Positions 12,473 through 24,837 of a stretch of 64,000 nt of DNA are shown in pieces (within the stretch, counting starts at the first letter, position 1; each line of letters starts with the position of its first letter). Under the pieces are notes generated by a model. That model was not told where the DNA came from, made no database searches, and was given only the letters and a program-made list of their open reading frames with translations. Made by a program: the position numbers and the translations under genes. This DNA comes from Piezodorus guildinii (taxonomy: Eukaryota > Arthropoda > Insecta > Hemiptera > Pentatomidae): contig CM041292.1 of the NCBI GenBank assembly GCA_023052935.1, forward strand, positions 94,099,169 to 94,163,168, written 5' to 3'.

Positions 12473-12986
12473 TTGAGAATACTGAGGGACATTATAGTTA
12501 AACTTGCTATACAATATTACAAAAAAGAGATACCTTTAAAACACTTATTAGTCGGCTGGCGGAGGTGGAACAGTATTAGCCCCTCCTTGGCTTTATCCTC
12601 CAGCTGTTCTCTGATTCTTTTCTTGTCGTGGATAGAACTTGATCGATCTCTTCTCTTGCTGGACTTCAGCCCCCTGGCTGGAATCAGACTACCTCTTCTT
12701 GTGGATAGAACTGTTCTTCTTGAGGATAGAACCCGACTGACTCCACGAATCTTCTTTCCTCGGGCGGGGCTATGGGAAGTCCAGCCTTTGTCCAACCTCG
12801 TAGCTGGGTTCTAGAAAGTTCTAGAGGTATCGCAGGTTGACATGGGAAATTTCAACGGGGGTAGGTACGCGCCTTTTTAACTTTTTCCGACAAAGGCTTA
12901 TAAACATTAATCACTTATTTAAACTATTAAACTTGATTAATATCAAACTTATTTAATAATGAGCTTACTCCCCTCAGTATTCTCAA
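12473..12986. mobile_element. GC-richer block with 16-bp inverted ends, class unknown
   Basis: TTGAGAATACTGAGGG at 12473-12488 recurs inverted at 12971-12986. The interior is markedly GC-richer than its surroundings (for example cctcgggcggggctatggg) and carries overlapping open frames on both strands that show no domain. No target duplication was found. Possibly a small DNA transposon. Confidence 0.4.
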
Positions 12987-14234
12987 TACATTACATTACA
13001 TTAATCAAACATTAAGATGCCTGAGGTAATAAAAATAATATATTCATTTTGAAGTTAATCTTTAATTATGATTAATACATGTAGTGTGGCTTATCACTAA
13101 CAATCATGCTTGTGTGTGAATTCAATAGCGATAAAGATCAAACAATCGTTGTATCAAACTGTCCTTCAAAAGATATGTATCCAGCCTGTTACGTATGTAG
13201 GTATAAGGATGGGAGTGGAAATATATTTTAATAGGCTTCACAATTCAATTGAAATGTTCCAGAGATTTGAAATGTATCAAATGAGCTCGTTTGGCTTTTT
13301 TTAAGAACGAACAATCCAACATATAGGGAAAAATTTCATAAAGCCATGCAATGAAAAATTAAGAAAATGAGACTTTTCTTCGATTGAATATCATGTCAAC
13401 AAAGCTCTCATTTGAGCTTAAAGCAGCCATGACCACATTGAAATAAAATGTAAATCGATGGTTGAAAAAATAATAACATGATAATCAAAACATTTGTAGC
13501 ATGCTAAAAGCTAGTCATTAAATACAGAAACTATGTTTATGTTTAGATAAAAAAATAGGATTACATAAATCCTGTGCATAATAGAAGTTAATATATATAT
13601 ATACTACTTTAAAAAAGGTTTATTCAGTAAGATAAATTTATTTTATAGGTTCCTTCGTTTTATCCGGGCATAATTTCTTTTTTTTTTTTTTTTTTTAAAT
13701 CTGGTAAGCGCAACCCACGACTTTCACTTACCTGCGTTTTTAAAATCAATTTCAGAATTTATCAAAACATTTAGAGGTGAAAATAAATTGTTAAAGAATC
13801 AATTATATTGAATTCCAATAGAAATATGTGTTTTCTTAAATATTCTATTATAAAATTATCAATGACAATTAGTTATTTTGATCGGCTTTTCATCACTCTC
13901 CGTTAACTTTTACAACTTTGTGTATAAGATAATATTTTTTCTATAATCTTTAGCTTTCAAACGTATCTATATTACTGATTTTATGTTTTTAAAAAAAAAA
14001 TATTTTCTCTTATCTCCTTTAGTAAGTCATCAAATTCGTTCAACTTATATATGTAGCTGTTTTTATTTTACTTAATTTTAATGAGATGATATGGTTAACT
14101 TTATGAAATATACAGAATGAAAGGTAGTTTGAAAGAAAGAAAATTTAAACTATCTGCTTTAAGCCCTGTCAGACTATTTCAATCACAATGAAACCTACAT
14201 GATATTAAAGCCCATTCAATTTTACATGGATATG
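12987..14234. other. Intergenic, no gene seen
   Basis: AT-rich, with a T run at 13678-13696 and one minus-strand copy of the gtaagtgaaagt motif at about 13701-13740. Confidence 0.45.
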
Positions 14235-14600
14235 GTGAGTTTAATCAAAATCGTTAGAGCCGTTTTTGAGAAAATTGTAAACAGGTGCAAAGTGTTTGTT
14301 CTAAAGTGGCTTTTCTGCTTGGCTGATTTTGATGGAAAAGTTGCTGTAATACACGTATCTCGGGCATAGACGCTCCGAAAATGTGAAATTTTTAGTTTTA
14401 TACTAATTATCCTTTTCACTAGACTTACCACATAAACACACACGGACACTCAGACCTTTTTCATTGGCTTGGTTATTTGGATTCAGGAGACCCTAAAACC
14501 TGCATTTCCGTTGAAAACTAGAATTCGAAAAATTTTCACGATCGCAATACTTTCCCTTATTATATATTTCATATATAGGAAAGCAAAAGTAACAAAGTGT
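14235..14600 (+). repeat. Interspersed repeat family C, longest copy
   Basis: Contains cttttctgcttggctgattt, ttgctgtaa, atagacgctc, accacataaacacacac, ccctaaaacctgcatttccg and acgatcgcaatactttccct, all shared with 34555-34858. Confidence 0.65.
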
Positions 14601-15079
14601 TTTGAAACAGTTGCAATAATAAATAAATATATTATTTTATTGTGCCAAAATGATCATCATACTTTAAGTTGATTAGGAACTACGTTCAATATTAATATTG
14701 TATTATAAAATTACCACAATGCATTGAAAAATTATAATTTTTTTTTTTTTTAAATTAAAAATAAATTTCATTCCGTTTTGGAAAGGTTTTTTCGTAGTTT
14801 ATAAGATTTCGTACCCAATCAAAACCCAACTCATCCAAAGTGAGTTGAAAGGTTGAAAATTTGTATGTAAAATGTTTTGGTGCTATAGAAGTTCTTCAAG
14901 GAATCTCTTTTATCACCCGCCCTTCATCTAGAAAAATTTTAAATTGTATTTTAGTGAAAATACAACTTTAGTGAAGGAACCTTGCAACTCGTGATTTTTA
15001 ATTTATTACTTAACTGCAATATTTGCAAATTTAAAACTTATCCGACTTGAATCATAAGAACTTTTATTCTATTTTACAG
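14601..15079. other. Region just upstream of Vps13 exon 1
   Basis: Probably the end of a 5' UTR intron, since it finishes in an acceptor. No promoter or first exon could be assigned. Confidence 0.4.
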
Positions 15080-15229
15080 ATTCCAAAAATGTTCGAAAGG
15101 GTTGTTGCGACTCTTCTGCACCGCTATTTGGGCAAATATATCCAGGACTTGGACACAGAGAACCTCAACGTCGGCATCTTCGGCGGAGATGTTCAACTTT
15201 CAGATCTTAAAATAAAGCCAGACGCTCTA
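15080..15229 (+). CDS. Vps13: Vps13 coding exon 1, start codon exon
   Basis: CDS part 15089-15229 (47 codons). The start ATG at 15089 follows nine bases after tattttacag, a good acceptor (AG at 15078-15079), so translation begins in the second or later exon of the transcript and at least one noncoding 5' exon lies upstream, not located. An upstream in-frame ATG at 15047 falls before the acceptor and is intronic. The exon encodes MFERVVATLLHRYLGKYIQD and on to IKPDAL, the first part of the chorein domain, which in this family forms the membrane-facing tip of the channel. The donor is gtaagt at 15230, phase 0. Confidence 0.93.
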
Positions 15230-18200
15230 GTAAGTATTAATTATAAATAATGGATTAAATTAATCTTAAATTTATCTAATTAATTAAGTCCACACTAAGT
15301 GAACGTTTATTTAACAGGGATATTGATTTATGTATCTATAAAAGAATCGAAAAATTAAAACGTAGCCATTCAAGTTAAAGAGGAGGTTTCGTCCCTGTTC
15401 CTTAATAATTTTAGAATCCCAAAAAGTTCGGACTTAATATTCGAAGGTTTAGGAAAAGGCTGAGCTCAAAGAGGTACTGAAACTTAAAAATCAATTCATA
15501 TATATCCCTTTTCAATTAACAATTCTGGAACTTATTGGCGTAATGTCATATAAAAATTGTGAAAACGTGTAATTCTAATTCAAATTAGAGTAAAAAATAG
15601 CTTCCTTACTTTATGCCGTCTATGGTATTATTTAAGATGCTCGATAATTATGAAACTAAATAAAAATATATCGGTAAAATTTGGAAGCCTTGCTGACCAT
15701 ATTTTAACTTTTACTCACAGTAAATTTCTCATAGCAGTTTATGTAAGGAAGAAATCACTTCAAGAGAACTGATGATAAAGAATAATAAATAGCTGATATA
15801 ACAACCAGTATGTTCCATTGAACTGGCGCTGATCAGCTAATGTTTTATTATTTTTAAAAATAATAATACAGTATCAAATTAACAGAAAAACTTGTTTCAA
15901 TAATTATTTTGATCACTGTAGGTCCCTTACACATAGACAAATATAATATTTGCTGGGTAGGTTTTTTGTAGGTATTGATGCAAAAGTACTATAGATAAAA
16001 TTGAACTTGAAACTAAACAGAACCTTTAGAATGCTTTCGAAGTTGGAACTTATGGAAAAAGGTATAACATTTACCACATATAATGATCTAGAACTTGACC
16101 TTAATTTTATTATGCTATTCCTTTTTTGAAACTGATGTTGAGTATGATTCGGTTAAATTACCATTATTTTGGAGTATTTTGATTGGTACGTACAGAAAAA
16201 AAGAATCTTAAGAAGTTTTAATATTTATAGCAAAGATGAATGCCCTGATAAAGAAATAACTCTTTTATTTATATTTTAGGAATACAGGAACTTAATTTAT
16301 TTATTTAATGATCCTTGTTTTAGTATGAACTAGATCTGCCTATCGAAGTAAAAGTTGGAACCATTGGCAGAATAAACATAAAAATACCATGGGGGTGTTT
16401 CAGCAAACAGTCAGTGGCCATAGAAATGGAGGTAAAATGTTCAATTTTTTTAATCAAGTTGATCTTAGTAACTAATAAAAATTGAGAAATGATACATTAA
16501 AACTCTTAATTTTAATCATTTATAAAGTGCTCGATAATTTAAAGCCAATATTTGTTAGTTACATGAATTATTTGCAGGACGTTTATGTAATCGTCGCACC
16601 AATCACCGACCGAGAATATGATCCTGAAAAAGAAAAACGATTAATGAGAGCTTCAAAACGAAGAAAATTAGAACTTTTAGAAATTGGTCACTTCCTAGGA
16701 ACAGGTGAAAATTTACATATTTTAGATGATACATTTTATGCGTATTTTAGGCTTTTATTATAGCCTAGATACATTTTCAGATGCTCCGGAATCACCTAGT
16801 TTTGTTGAAAACTTGATCACTACGATTATGAATAATTTGCAAGTGTTTATTCATAATATTCATGTACGCTATGAGGATTCGAAGCTGAGCAGTGATTCTT
16901 TATTTGCATGTGGATTGTGCCTTCAGAGTCTTTCTATAGAAACCACAAATAGGTATTGCTCATTCTATTATTTGTTAGTTATCATAGTTCTCAATATGTA
17001 CTGTGGTAGTTCCATGTCCATTGATTCAATGATTACAGTGTGAAGTAGATTTTGTGCTTGTATATCTGTATTAATTTTGGTACATTACAAGTATTCAAAA
17101 ATTAAATATATTAAATTAATTTATACTACTAGCTAAATTGTAACTGTTTTATCTGTTGATTATCATATTAGTTATATATTTTAATAATTAACTACTACTT
17201 GTTACAGCAAATGGAAACCTACTACCTCTCAGCAGGGACTATCGTCAGTTTATCAAATGGTTAAGGTTGAATCACTTTCAATTTATTGCAACCCAGGATG
17301 CTCACAACTCGTCGGAAAAGCCCCTGGCCAAGACTCTGCGGCTCCTTACACTTGGAGATCAGATATGAAAAGAGGTCTTGAAACTTTTAGTGTTAAAGGA
17401 GAAGAATTTGAATTTAGTAAGTTCTTAGTTGTGTGTCAAATGCTATTTTATGATCTTTTGCCTTCACTTTGATTCATAGAAATTAAATTCTATGAAGCAA
17501 GCTTAATTTTTAATAAATTTAATTGCAGTTTTAAAACCAATAACGGCAAAAATGAAATTGATTGTGAACAAATCAAATGAAGCAAGGGTACCTAAACTTT
17601 TAGTTGATTTTGTGTTACAAGACGCAGCTACACAACTTTCTAGGCAGCAATATCTTGTACTCATAGATCTCATGGATTCATTTAAAAGGATAAATATTAA
17701 TAGGTATGACATCATAATTACAAAAACTTCATTCAGTTGTTCTTTTGTTTTTTTTTCAATTACATGAAATTAAATCTGATAAATTTTTTGCAGGAAGTAT
17801 CGACAGTATCATCCTAATAAATCAATAAGTGGTAATGTGGCTGATTGGTGGAAGTACCTATACAATGGAGTTTTAGAACAAAGAGTAAGGCCATATACTT
17901 GGAGTCGAATTTCAACACATAGGTAATAACTATTTAGTGACTATGTAATATCAACTGATCAAAATAAATGTCAGTACATGTTTTGTTTAACAGCTTCTGT
18001 GGGTGTTTTACTTTTTTTTACCTACATCTTAGAGTGAAAATAAGAAAAGAGAGTATCTTAAAGGCAAAATAATAGAAATAGAAAAACACAGAAGCGAAAA
18101 TAACGTAAGAGAGATGTACAAAGGTATAAACAAATCGCGTAAAAGATTTAAACCTCTATTGAATGGGGTTAAAGATGCGAATAACAACATAATTGCTGAT

Positions 18201-21200
18201 CCGACTGAGATATTAAATAAATTTAAACAACACTTTGACGGCATTCTAAATACGGAAAATAATAATCAATCTCCTTCCTCTGAATACCAGAGCGCTGAAC
18301 CATGGGTAGACGCACCGAGTAAAGAGGAAGTTGAAATGGCTATAGGAAAATTAAAACGGTATAAAGCTGCAGGAAATGATAATATCACGAGTGAATTAAT
18401 CAAAGCGTGTGGAGAAGCGGGCGTTTCCAAATTACATGTTTTAGTTAAAAAGATCTGGGAAAATGAAAAAATACCCGAAGAATGGAAAGAATCAATACTT
18501 ATTCCGATTCACAAAAAAGGACCGAGGACGGATTGTAACAACTATCGTGGGATCTCTCTTCTCCCAGTATGCTATAAAATATTCTCGTCAATACTAACTA
18601 GCCGAATCACGGAATACGCTGAGGAAATTATCGGAGACTACCAATGTGGTTTTAAGCGGAATCGCTCGACTATTGATCAAATATTTTCCTTACGTCAAAT
18701 ATTAGAGAAGAAGCTGGAATACAACGGTGTAGTCCATCAACTTTATATAGATTTTAAAAAGGCTTATGATTCCATAGACCGTCAGAAGCTATATAACATC
18801 ATGATTGAACAGGGGATACCTAAAAAGTTAGTAAACCTAGTAGAGATGTGTTTGTCGGAAACATTTCATAAAGTTAGAATCGGTCATAATTACTCCGAGA
18901 GATTTGAGGTGCGATCGGGTTTGAAACAGGGTGACTCCCTTTCACCTGTTTTGTTTAATATAGCCTTAGAGTATGTCATAGAAAAGGTGATGTGTACCGA
19001 GAAAGGCTTAAATATGGGTGACAAGATTCCGGTTTTGGGGTATGCCGATGATTTGGTACTACTAGGTGAAGACACGGAAACTATACAACTAAATACAAGT
19101 GTGTTAATAAAAGCCGGTAAACAAATAGGTCTCGAATTAAATACCGATAAGACGAAATATATGATTAGTTGCAGAAATGGTGGCGATCTTGATGATATTA
19201 ATATTTCAGGTCATACTTTTGAACACGTAGAGAAATTCAAGTATTTAGGTTCAATGATAACAAGAAAAAATGAAATCCAAGAAGAAATAAAGTCCCGGTT
19301 AAAGGTGGGAAATGCGTGTTATTATTCGGTTGCTAAATTGCTTAGCTCGCGGCTTCTGTCTAAAAACTTAAAGGTTAGAATTTATAAAACTATTATTCTT
19401 CCAACGGTTCTTTACGGATGCGAAACATGGCCGCTTACTTTGAAGGATGAACAACGGCTTAAGGTTTTCGAGAATAAGGTACTGCGTAAAATATTTGGTC
19501 CGAAGAGAGATGAGGCCACTGGGGAGTTTAGAAGGTTGCACAACGCGGAATTACGGAGTTTGTACTCTGTGAATATAATTGAGTTGATAGCATCGCGGAG
19601 ACTCAAATGGGCGCGTAAAGTTGTTGGGCTTAGTGAGGAACGGATTCCGAGAAAGTTGGTATTCGCTGAACCGACTGGTAGGCGTCCGAAAGGTAGGCCG
19701 AAGCGTCGATGGGAGGATTGCATTAAGGCTGATCTCGGGGGCTTGGGCTTGACCGGTGAACATTGGACGAGTCTGTGCAGGCGAAGTTTGGTGGTATCGG
19801 CATCGAACCTTCGGGTTCGGTAAGCCTATTATTATTATTATTAATACATCTTAGAGTGAATATGCATTCGTGTGATTTTTAATATATAATCTTCCTAATT
19901 ATGAGATATTAGTCAGACAAACTTAATTTTTCAGAATGCTACTGCAGTTTTATGTGTTTTTATTTTTTTTTGTTCTGGTGTGTGTGAAAAATGTCTAGAC
20001 TGACTAAAAATGGCTAGATCATCTTATCAATTATCTCATATGTTAACTGATTTGTTGCTTCTTTTTTTTTAATTATTATTATTATAAAATTATGCTTATT
20101 TATTTATTATAAATTTTACAGGAAAAATTATAGACGTTACCGAGACATTTATAAACAAACATTGTTGAAGCCTACTGACACTGAACTAAAACTTGATTTG
20201 CAGCAGTGTGAAGATTTATTATCAATAACAGATATCATAATTGCTCGAGAGCATGCAAAGATACAGGTTATTAAAAAAAAAAAATTATAATTTTATCACT
20301 GTTAATTGTTAATAATTCAATGATGTTATTCATTTATTTATTTTCAGCTTCTAAAGGAAGAACCAGAAAGAGTCAGAGCTTATGAAAAAGGAGGAATTTG
20401 GTGGAAGAAAGGTGCAGACTCAGAGCCGCATCCTGAATTGCATGTTACTGCTGGAACTGGTAGAGGAATTTGGGCACAACTGTCACCTTCTGAGAAAACC
20501 ATGTTATGTGACGCAATTGGTTACAATGAGGCAACATCAGGAGAAGTTGAAAAACCAAAACAATACATTGGTAGTTCAAATTTATCTTCTGATTTTTTAA
20601 AATTTTTTTTTTTTTTCCTGATATAAAATTATTTATGAGGATAGTTATATGTGTTTGGTATGTTTGACCTCATACAGTTCATATTTTGATTTGATTTTAG
20701 AAAACTTAACAGGTTTTACATAACAGTTGGTATTAAAATATAGGAAGCTGGGTAGCTCATTGTATACCACACTGTTTAATCCAAACTATGGCTCACCAAG
20801 CCATATTAAATGGATATCCTTTACTAAGAGAAAAATATGGCATTTGAACATGATCTTGGCCTAATTTATTCAACGACAGTGTCTGCCTTGATAGCTATAA
20901 GCTGCTTTCGAGTCTACAAATAAGAGTCCTTTAAATAAACCATTTGTTTCAGTAGTGACAAGCTTATTTTTATTACAGTATGATTGTCGGGAGATCCAAG
21001 AAGGAGATCACTAAAAAACGTTATTTATTCATTTATTACACAATCACTAAAAAAAAAAAAAAAAAAAATGGATAAGGCCTGTTCAATGGATATGGTTCCA
21101 GTTCGATTCTGGCCTGGACAGAATGAATTTATTTCAATGAGGCCTCACATAACTAAAATATAGAAGTATAACTTTGGAAAATGTCAAACTCTTAAATCTT

Positions 21201-24200
21201 ATATTTCAAGAAATCAGAATACCTGCTAACGTGTAATTATTCAGTAAAAATTGGACATTTCAATTATTTTTCATATGGAATTTTCAGCTTGGTGTTGCCA
21301 GAATGGTACTATGTTCCTAGATAATTAAATCTTTAAAAATAAATATTTTAGGTTTAAGTTTATGTTAAGGTATTCATATTGTTATTTCATTGTTTTTTAA
21401 TATTAATAAAATTTGTTAATGACCTTTCTCACTTTTCAGAACATAAGGTGAACTTCACATTGGCTAATTGTTCCCTCAGTTTGCTGAACAGGGGTCATGA
21501 AGTTATGGTTCTAACCCTAGCCCAGTTTCTTGCCAGCCTTGAGACTCGGCCATCAGCGAAGGCGTTCAAACTTTCTGGAAGGGTTGAAAGTTTTGTAATT
21601 GAAGGCATCAGTCTGGAGCATGACTTGGTTCCAATCATCACTGCAGATAATATATATACTGGTGAATGTTATATTTAATGTTCAGATGTATAATGTTACT
21701 GTTTCTTGAATTGTCTAATTACAATACTGTTTAGTATTATCTCTGAGTTTCTTACTTAAAAATAAAAATAAAACTTTATTGAGGATGTATAGTCGAATGT
21801 AGATATTATTGTAGGTAGAAATAATAGGGAGTCAGTATTTTTTAATATTTTAATTTTGCCGACGTTTATGCTTGACATGGCTCAGTAATGCTTGATGATG
21901 GCTCACAAGTTTGAGCAGAAATGTCAGCAAAATTAAAATATTAAAAAAGACTGACTCCCGATTATTTCTACCTACTTTACAAAAATAAAACTTATTATGA
22001 ACTCCTAACTATTTTTATATTTATATAGTTGAGATACAATTATAATTTAGAGGGTGGTTCTCTGGTATTAATCATACTATAATCTGACCCAATTCATGTT
22101 AAAGCATCCTTATCAATCTTTAGTTTTGTAGAAGTTTCATTTGTCATAGTGTAAACACAATGGCTTATTCAAACTCCTGGTATGTCTATTTTTGTTCCAA
22201 CAAAATATAATTATTAAAAGCTTTACTTAAATAACAGTAGAATGTCATTGATTGGCATGTTAGAATTCTGGGAAAAATACTGCAATTTCAACTTTTGAGT
22301 ACTGTTTTAAATTATTCGAAAGTGATGATTTTAATAAAGGGAACAAGAAACATAAAGGAAGTCTGGCAATATTGGGAGATACTGAATTGGTGGTATTATT
22401 AAAAAAAAGATTAGTACCAACTTGCACAATCTTAGGATGATACAAATAAGCAATTTAATTATGTCTCAAAGCCAAAAGAATCGTTCAAGAACAAGGAAGT
22501 CGGTGTCATACAAATTAGAACTATGTTTTTTTCCTTTTCCAGTCAAAAACTACTTGGCAACGTTTTAATAGAATAATCCTGATCCATCCACCATATTTTC
22601 TTGATATTTAACTAACCTTATCTTAATACTTGTTTCAATCAAGAAATCTTGGCGTGCCTGCAAGAAGCACTTACATTCTTATGAGATATGCAAATAAGAC
22701 TTCAATTCTTGAATTGCCTCTAAAGATCAGTTTTTCCTTCTATGAGAAATGTCTATGCTCAAAGAAAGATGGGAAAAAGCGGTGGCAAGTGATGGGCAAG
22801 ATTTTGAGCAATCAATTTTTCACCTTCATACAATTAAAAAAAAAGGGAGAGATTTTATAATAAATGTCAAAAAACCTTAAAAAATAGCAAGGTGAAGTAC
22901 TGCGGAAGAATCTCAGATCCTCTTGATGTTTGGATTGGACTCAGGCAGGGAGATCCACCAGCCCCACTCCTCTAGAGGGTACAATATTTAATAAATCTAT
23001 CCAGCTTCTTGCCTATGCAGACGATGTGGCCATTGTTGGAAGGTCCCTGAGCTCTATCAAGGATGCCATTGGAAAGCTTCAAACTGAAGTAGGCAGGTTA
23101 GGGCTGGAAATCAATGATAAGAAAACAAAGATAATGGTTTTCAGAAGGAAGAGACAAGCTCCCAAAGCCATTAGATAATTGGAAACCATAGTTTCGAAGT
23201 GGTTAAAAGGCAGTACCTTGGATCTACCATTAATGATCAGATGGATGAAGAGGAAGAGGTCAAAAAAAGAATCATGTTGGGCAATAGAGCATATTTCGGC
23301 ATGTCAAAAATTCTTAAGAGAAGGCTGGTCAGTAATGCCACAAAATTCATGATGTATAAAACACTAATAAAACCTATTGTAACCTACGCTAGCAAAACCT
23401 GGACCATGAACAAAAAGACTAGAAATTTATTGGGCTGGTTTGAGCGAAGGATATTAAGATACATTCTAGTGGCGGCACATAAAAAATAAAGAGGTCAATT
23501 TAAAGGTCTGAACAGATCAGCCAGCTTCAGAACCCAGAGATTGAAATGGTTTGGCAACCTGATGAGAATGGAAGACAGTAGGATGCCGAAACGACTTTAC
23601 GATGGCACACCGGATGGAAAGAGAAGCAGAGGGAGACCCAAGGGCTGCTGTAGAGAAGACAGTGATCAGCAGGACATACGGCAGACCAAAGTCAACACAA
23701 GGCTAGCAAGGAGCAGAGAGGAATGGAAGGAGAAGGTTGAGAAAGCCAAGGGCTGCTTTATGTGCCTGTTGAGCTGAGGAAGAAGAAGGTAAAAAAGCTT
23801 ATTGAGTAATAATTTTAGCAATAGCAAATGTGCCTTATATGTATTTTTCTTATTGTTTAAATTTGAATTTGTAGTTAGTAATATAATGATAAAAATTATA
23901 ACACTGATTAACAGACATTTCTTTTCTTTTTTAGGTAATACAGCTTCAAATTTTCTTTCTATTGATTTTGAAAAGAATCCTCTTAATTCAGAAGCAGATT
24001 ATGGACTCACTATCAATCTAGAACCAGTTGAAATTGTTTACCATGAGGTACATTCATTTTTAACTGACTCCATTCTCCCCCAAAAAAAAAACATATTATT
24101 TCACTTTGTTTTGTTATATGCAGTAGGTTATTAAGAGTTATAAATACAAAAATACAAGGTGTTTCAATTAACACCACTTTTCTTTTCCCTTTTGATTTGG

Positions 24201-24790
24201 GTGCAATAAAAAATATGTTACTTTAATAACCTGGATGGAACTATCCGGATTTAGATTTAAATTATTTTTTACTAAGATGTGTGGGCAGTTAAATTATGTT
24301 TATATAATTCCTTGCAATGTTCAAATAAAGGTATAGTTTTTGATTTATCAAGTCATTGAATAAAGGCAAGCAAGTTACTCGAGCATTTTTTGCAGAATTA
24401 TAATTTATTAATCATAATTATAAAGTTATGTTAACAGCTTATCTCTACCAATACTGGTGTGATTTGGATGATAGTATTGTAAGAAAGTATTTTGCAATAA
24501 ATAAACTGCTATCAATACTTTAAGAAAGGTTATTCACTCAAAGACAGTCCTCATTACCTATTTGTGGATGCCCTTGGCATGTGGATGTGGTAGGTTCTTG
24601 CCCATTTGGATTTGAAATTTGATGGGCAAACTGGGGGCTTGAGGAATTGTTAGTTGGGTGACTGATATAATTAAGATATAAATGTGGCATTGAAAGCTAT
24701 GAGGATGTGTGAATAGGGCAAAATAGATAATGCAGACTGTCATTATGTGAATTACATTACTGAAATTAGGATTATAATCTGTGAATAATC

Positions 24791-24837
<47 letters not shown>

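Noticed and set aside
12517..12795. 92-codon minus-strand and 113-codon plus-strand frames overlapping
   Set aside because: Both lie in the GC-rich block with inverted ends; no domain, no splice logic, and each is the shadow of the other.
15047..15088. Upstream in-frame ATG as the Vps13 start
   Set aside because: It lies before a strong acceptor and adds MNHKNFYSILQIPK, which does not fit the chorein N-terminus.
22260..22445. Minus-strand 61-codon frame and the plus-strand 22630-22860 frame
   Set aside because: No recognisable domain or splice context; inside an intron near LINE debris.
24558..24743. 61-codon minus-strand frame
   Set aside because: Intronic, biased composition, no motif.
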